Origin: Mycobacterium sp. IS-1742
Lineage (GTDB): Bacteria > Actinomycetota > Actinomycetes > Mycobacteriales > Mycobacteriaceae
NCBI RefSeq assembly: GCF_001500125.1
Contig: NZ_LQIV01000034.1
Span: forward strand, 124,001-188,000
Length of the DNA: 64,000 bases
Reading direction: 5' to 3'
Part shown: one piece after another, positions 60,249-64,000 of the stretch
Numbering within the stretch: the first letter of the stretch is position 1
Layout: each line of letters starts with the position of its first letter
Notes under the pieces: generated by a model
Databases searched by the model: none
What the model was told of the DNA's origin: nothing
Seen by the model: the letters and a program-made list of their open reading frames with translations, nothing else
Program-made: the position numbers and the translations under genes

Positions 60249-61600
60249 CACCCCTACAGGACATGCGCCCCGAGGTTAGCCAGCGGACAGGCTCTGTCGC
60301 ACTGCTGCTCGGAATTGCCGCGGCGACGGTGGCAGTACGGCTACCCGGAAGCCTTAGCCAGATTTATCCGTCCTCCGTAATAGTTGTTATCGCTCTCCTT
60401 ACGGTGGTGTGCACGGAACCTCGCCAATTGTTCCTGATTCGTCTTAGCAGTCTCGACGTTGCGCTCGTCGTCTTCGTGGCCATCAGAATTCTCACTGATG
60501 TTACAAACTCGGCTACCCTCGACGTAGCACTCCCTATACCGGCCCTTGCCGATTGGGTGATAATTCTACTCGCTTTCGTATCTGCCCGGGCGGTCGTCAA
60601 CTTGCCTTCGGAGTTAGTGACGTTCCTTAGATATTTTCTTGCGCCAGGCTACTTTGTGGCCGCAATTGGAGTGTTGCAGATCGCTGGTGTCGGGGTCGTC
60701 ACACGGTTGGTCGACACATTCACACGAAGCGCCGGACTGGACAATCGGATAGCGCTCGGCTGGACCGAGTTGCGAGCGACCAGCACGATCGGACATTGGA
60801 CCGCGCTGGGCGGCTACCTCGTCGTTATGATTGCTGGCAGTTGCGCCCTTATCGCGTACACAGCGACCTGCGACCGCAAGAAAACGTGGCGATATGTGGC
60901 TGGATTGAACCTGTTGATGGGCGGCTTGTTATCGACCGCAACCTTCGCTCCGATTATCGCAGGTTTCGTAGTCATCCTCTTCACGATACTGCTGTATTTC
61001 CGGCGAATTGAGTCCGTACTGCTCGCGGGAGGGCCCGCCCTGGCATTCCTGTACTTGATGTATCCGGTGCTATCGGATAGATACGACAAACAGACTTACG
61101 AGACTACAGCAGCAACAACTCAGTACGCCTGGCTTCCCGAATCCATGGGTTACCGTATGAACATTTGGGTCACTGAGGCAATTCCTGCAGGACTGCGGCG
61201 CGAGTTCGTAGGGTGGGGTTCATGGGTATACAGCCGCATAGGGGAAAGTGCTACGCCCCCGGAGCTGCGGTGGCCGTCGCCGGAATCAGAGTGGATCCGG
61301 ACTTTCGTGACGGGTGGCTGGCTGCTTCTAGCGGCGGAGGTGGTCTTGCTGTTGATCCTGATCTTCAAGGTCGCGCGAATTAGTAGGCTCTACGGCTCGT
61401 GGATTCAACCTGTCCTCTGGGGAATCGTTGGGTTGATAGTCATCAGCACCGTGCATTCGCACTTCACGAATCGCGGTGTCCCGCTAGCTATCTGGCCCAT
61501 CGCGGGGGCTGTCCTATCTGCGTTCATCGCGCGGTACCCAGGCCGCGCGGATGCGGAGAGGTTGGCAGGGTCAGACCGGCGTGAGGAAGTCTGCTCTTGA
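60245..61600 (+). CDS. Wzy/O-antigen ligase-like membrane protein
   Basis: This 451-residue protein has about 10 to 12 TM helices (first at about 18-35). It has a loop with GLDNRIALGWTELRATSTIG near the middle and a large extracytoplasmic loop (TTAATTQYAWLPESMGYRMN to ESATPPELRWPSPESEWIRT). This is the pattern of polymerase/ligase proteins, which carry a long periplasmic loop. It would link the flipped units. It is placed between the pyruvyl transferase and the nitroreductase gene, and follows the earlier gene by ATGA. Confidence 0.8.
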   Translation: MTPLQDMRPEVSQRTGSVALLLGIAAATVAVRLPGSLSQIYPSSVIVVIALLTVVCTEPRQLFLIRLSSLDVALVVFVAIRILTDVTNSATLDVALPIPALADWVIILLAFVSARAVVNLPSELVTFLRYFLAPGYFVAAIGVLQIAGVGVVTRLVDTFTRSAGLDNRIALGWTELRATSTIGHWTALGGYLVVMIAGSCALIAYTATCDRKKTWRYVAGLNLLMGGLLSTATFAPIIAGFVVILFTILLYFRRIESVLLAGGPALAFLYLMYPVLSDRYDKQTYETTAATTQYAWLPESMGYRMNIWVTEAIPAGLRREFVGWGSWVYSRIGESATPPELRWPSPESEWIRTFVTGGWLLLAAEVVLLLILIFKVARISRLYGSWIQPVLWGIVGLIVISTVHSHFTNRGVPLAIWPIAGAVLSAFIARYPGRADAERLAGSDRREEVCS

Positions 61601-61721
61601 ATGCGCCTAATGTTGCAATTCGGCGTTCCGTATGTATCGCCGGCGCCGATCGACCCGGTGCCTATCCGCGCTCGATTATTGCCGGTCGCCCCCAAGAGGG
61701 GATCGGAGGAAAGGACTTACC

Positions 61722-62702
61722 TTGATAGGCGGGGACAACCGGCTCTACACAGCCAAGCGATTGATTTCTACTCGCGTGAAGCGGGCTTTACCCGAGCGTG
61801 CGCTTCTCGCCATGATCTCGGTGCGTTACAGAATGACACTTCGCTCGGAGTTTCGTACGGATCGATTGCGTTATGGCCGCCACTGCCTACCCGGCGAGAC
61901 CAGCGGCTCGCGCGTGGAACCCAGGAACCTCGAGGCTCAATTGATCAAGGATTACCACCGGATCGAGAAGGGCCTGGCGCTACCGGAACCAAAGCGCCCG
62001 TTCGGGGTAGCGGTGACCAATCGCCTCGAAGGCAACGTGCGGGTGGGGAGGGAGGCAGGAACAGCCGATTTGGTTCTGACTTCGGCTGAAACTGCGCAGG
62101 AGGCGCTGCATCACTGGAACGTGCATGGCCATATCTCCGATGACGTCGCGCCGGTCGTGAAAGCAGGCGACCGCGGGATAAGTAACGCTGATCGCTTCTT
62201 TCGCTCGAGGCACAGTGTTCGGGACTTTGAGTCAGCAGAGGTACCCGACGACGTGTTGTTCAACGCGGTGGCTCTGGCTTTGCAATCTCCTTCGGTGTGC
62301 AATCGGCAAGCTTGGCTGATTCGTTTCTACCGGGATGGCGATGTTTCACGAGTGCTTCGTCATCAGAATGGGAACCGCGGTTTCTCGCACGTCGTGCCGG
62401 TCGTTGGTCTGATCACAGTGGACACCCGTTTGTTCTCGGCCCCAGGTGAACGCAATCAACCTTGGATCGAGGGCGGCATCTTCTCGATGTCCTTGGTCTG
62501 GGCGCTGCACGCACTTGGCTTGGACTCGTGCATGCTCAATATGAGTGTGCCTAATCGTCAATCAGACGCTCTTCGTGAGGAGTTTGGATTAGCAGACAGC
62601 GAACTGATCATAATGATGATCGCAATCGGCTATGCCCGTCCGGGCTACCGTGTCGCACGGTCGCCGCGACGACAGCTCGAGGAGGTAGTTGTCAGGATCT
62701 AG
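61722..62702 (+). CDS. Nitroreductase-like flavoprotein within the polysaccharide locus
   Basis: From a TTG with GGAGGAAAGG seven bases before, the product has 326 residues. An N-terminal basic region of about 100 residues (RLISTRVKRALPERALLAMI) precedes a nitroreductase fold: FRSRHSVRDFESAEVPDDVL (FMN-binding R), ALALQSPSVCNRQAWLIRFY, and LGLDSCMLNMSVPNRQSDAL. Such proteins occur in some capsule loci with unknown role, perhaps as redox modification of a sugar. The start choice rests on the ribosome site. Confidence 0.78.
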   Translation: MIGGDNRLYTAKRLISTRVKRALPERALLAMISVRYRMTLRSEFRTDRLRYGRHCLPGETSGSRVEPRNLEAQLIKDYHRIEKGLALPEPKRPFGVAVTNRLEGNVRVGREAGTADLVLTSAETAQEALHHWNVHGHISDDVAPVVKAGDRGISNADRFFRSRHSVRDFESAEVPDDVLFNAVALALQSPSVCNRQAWLIRFYRDGDVSRVLRHQNGNRGFSHVVPVVGLITVDTRLFSAPGERNQPWIEGGIFSMSLVWALHALGLDSCMLNMSVPNRQSDALREEFGLADSELIIMMIAIGYARPGYRVARSPRRQLEEVVVRI

Positions 62703-62718
62703 TTGAACGGGAGACGGA

Positions 62719-62734
62719 CGGCTAACTGTAGCCG
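62719..62734 (+). terminator. Short hairpin after the nitroreductase gene
   Basis: CGGCTA-ACTG-TAGCCG forms a 6-base-pair stem 17 bases after the stop. It is weak, with no T run, so transcription may continue into the phosphatase gene. Confidence 0.3.
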
Positions 62735-62814
62735 GAACATGTTGCGCCACTTCTACATTCAAAGCGTGAACCGAAGTTCCGCGCCGGTATCGCGGGCTGC
62801 CTAAGGAGTCTGGT

Positions 62815-63342
62815 TTGCACGTTCTTTTCGTCTGCACTGGAAACATCTGTCGATCTCCGATGGCAGAGCGGCTCGCCGCCGCAGCCGGCGCACAGCTTGA
62901 GCTGTCGGGCCTGCAGGTGTCTAGCGCAGGCACGCGCGCAGTCATTTCGCATCCAATCCATGAGCATGCCGCGCAGGTATTGAACAGACTCGGAGGCGAT
63001 ACGGCCGATTTTGCGGCCCGTCAACTCACCCCGAAGATCGCGTCAAATGCGGATCTTGTGCTCACCATGACCCGGTTCCACCGGGACCGGGTCCTCGAAC
63101 TTGCTCCGCGTCAATTGCGCAGAACGTTCACGCTTACCGAGGCCGCGCAGCTTGTTTCAATCTTCAACCCACACGCAGTGGCGGATCTGGCAGATCTCCG
63201 TCCGCAGTTGGTGGCTGAGCAAGCGCCGGATGTTCAAGACCCGATTGGACAGAGCCCGGAAGTCTTCGCGAAAGTCGGTCAGCAAATCGCTGATTTGCTG
63301 CCGCCCATCATAAAACTCTGCCGTTCCGCCTCAATCGGGTGA
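62815..63342 (+). CDS. Low-molecular-weight protein tyrosine phosphatase (Wzb-like)
   Basis: This 175-residue protein has the phosphatase loop CTGNICRS at 7-14 (nucleophile C7, R13) at the N-terminus and VQDPIGQ later (general acid D). Such phosphatases dephosphorylate the BY-kinase tyrosine cluster and are needed for polymer cycling. Start is TTG with AAGGAG before it. It is the last recognisable gene of the locus, about 11 kb from the kinase it would reset. Confidence 0.92.
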   Translation: MHVLFVCTGNICRSPMAERLAAAAGAQLELSGLQVSSAGTRAVISHPIHEHAAQVLNRLGGDTADFAARQLTPKIASNADLVLTMTRFHRDRVLELAPRQLRRTFTLTEAAQLVSIFNPHAVADLADLRPQLVAEQAPDVQDPIGQSPEVFAKVGQQIADLLPPIIKLCRSASIG

Positions 63343-64000
63343 TAGAGCGACGACGCCACGAGCGACCAGCAAGGCAGCGCTACAGCCCGTCCCCAACGTC
63401 TCGTCGGGTCAACAGCTTCCGACCGACATTGCGTGAAGAGGGCGAACTACATCTCTGAGTACGCCCCCACGAGCGACGCGACCGCAGTGCTGAGGGAACC
63501 AGCTGGCCGTTATCAGAGCACTAAGGGCATTCGAGTAGGTCCACGGAGACGAACGCGACCCCCAACAGAAACGGGTCGACAGACGCAAATGTCTGACAGC
63601 TACGACGACGCAAGTGCCGCCTTCGCGGCACCGAACCGACAGGGCGGCCACGCGACATTCGTTCACATCGCGCAGCGGGGCACTTTGCCAATTCTCGTGC
63701 CGCGCCGTTGTGGGCGGCCGGGATGTCCCGCGTCACTCGTCGAAGTTTAGGCCTCAAAGGAATAGTCGCCCACTGGTCAACTCTGCGAACGACCCGTCCG
63801 TCACCACCCGGTCGTCAAGGTCGCCGTGATCGCCGCACCTTCAGCGGGAGAGCGGCGCGCCGCCGGCCCGCAGCGCAGAGGTGGCGCGGCTGTGAGTTCC
63901 TCGTAGCCCGTCTATCTCGGCGGCCTGCTTCTGCTGCGTGGCGGCCTCGTCGGCGTCGTCGCAACGAGCAGTAGCGCGAAGTAACGCATCGTGGCCACCT
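63343..64000. other. Right-edge region with no supported gene
   Basis: About 660 bases in which short frames occur on both strands, but none shows a family motif, signal peptide or good ribosome site. It could be the start of the next gene's control region or eroded DNA at the end of the accessory locus. Confidence 0.55.

Noticed and set aside
63433..63974. Small frames near the right edge as genes
   Set aside because: Overlapping frames on both strands without motifs or ribosome sites.

Overview
The window is chromosomal DNA from a fast-growing mycobacterium (Mycolicibacterium/Mycobacterium). The evidence is the block tRNA-Thr, tRNA-Met, rpmG, hadA-hadB-hadC, tRNA-Trp, secE, nusG, rplK, rplA, which is the mycobacterial order. 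HadABC is the mycolic-acid FAS-II dehydratase. The window also has an actinobacterial recC-recB-recD cluster, very high G+C over most of its length, several F420/flavin LLM-type oxidoreductases, and many GTG/TTG starts with ATGA or TGATG overlaps.

Layout. (1) 1-1631: start of a Wadjet/Ept anti-plasmid operon on the minus strand (JetA complete, JetB cut by the left edge). (2) 1.7-7.4 kb: an LLM oxidoreductase, envelope or secreted proteins of unknown role, an AhpD-like protein and the remnant of an acyl-CoA-dehydrogenase-like flavoprotein. (3) 7.5-11.3 kb: a tightly coupled three-gene flavin monooxygenase operon, probably for organosulfur use. (4) 11.3-16.0 kb: a sulfatase, a polyketide-cyclase-like protein and a kinase-like/YbhN membrane protein in one operon. 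(5) 16.0-25.7 kb: recC-recB, then a STAS protein and a NYN-OST-HTH protein, then recD, all on minus. (6) 25.7-38.1 kb: small regulatory and metabolic units (HD hydrolases, MarR-MFS, a flavoprotein reductase, CorA, an HD-GYP/LuxR fusion, TetR-crotonase, DUF2235, metallo-beta-lactamase fold). (7) 38.2-39.9 kb: NsrR-like regulator and flavohemoglobin for nitric oxide defence. (8) 40-44.7 kb: the conserved translation, secretion and FAS-II block, closed by a strong hairpin terminator. (9) 44.8-63.3 kb: an accessory locus with visibly lower G+C and different codon use from about 48 kb on. It encodes a complete-looking Wzx/Wzy-type polysaccharide system: UDP-sugar dehydrogenase, DUF4012 membrane protein, BY-kinase co-polymerase, two pyruvyl transferases, three glycosyltransferases, flippase, polymerase, a nitroreductase-like protein and a low-molecular-weight tyrosine phosphatase. 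A secreted PGRS-like glycine-rich protein and another small secreted protein precede it. (10) 63.3-64 kb: no supported gene.

How the genes work together. In the polysaccharide locus, WecG/TagA and two further glycosyltransferases would extend a lipid-linked primer and pyruvyl transferases would decorate the unit. Wzx would flip it, the Wzy-like protein would polymerise it, and the BY-kinase with its phosphatase would set chain length by cycling tyrosine phosphorylation. No priming phosphoglycosyl transferase or outer export channel is visible, so these must lie elsewhere or be replaced; the DUF4012 protein is a candidate. This is the best candidate in the window for a little-described system, because such heteropolysaccharide loci are not the classical mycobacterial capsule. 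The next most interesting features are the NYN-OST-HTH protein translationally coupled to recD, two CRP-like sites placed before two small membrane-protein genes, and several mobile-looking palindromic repeats.
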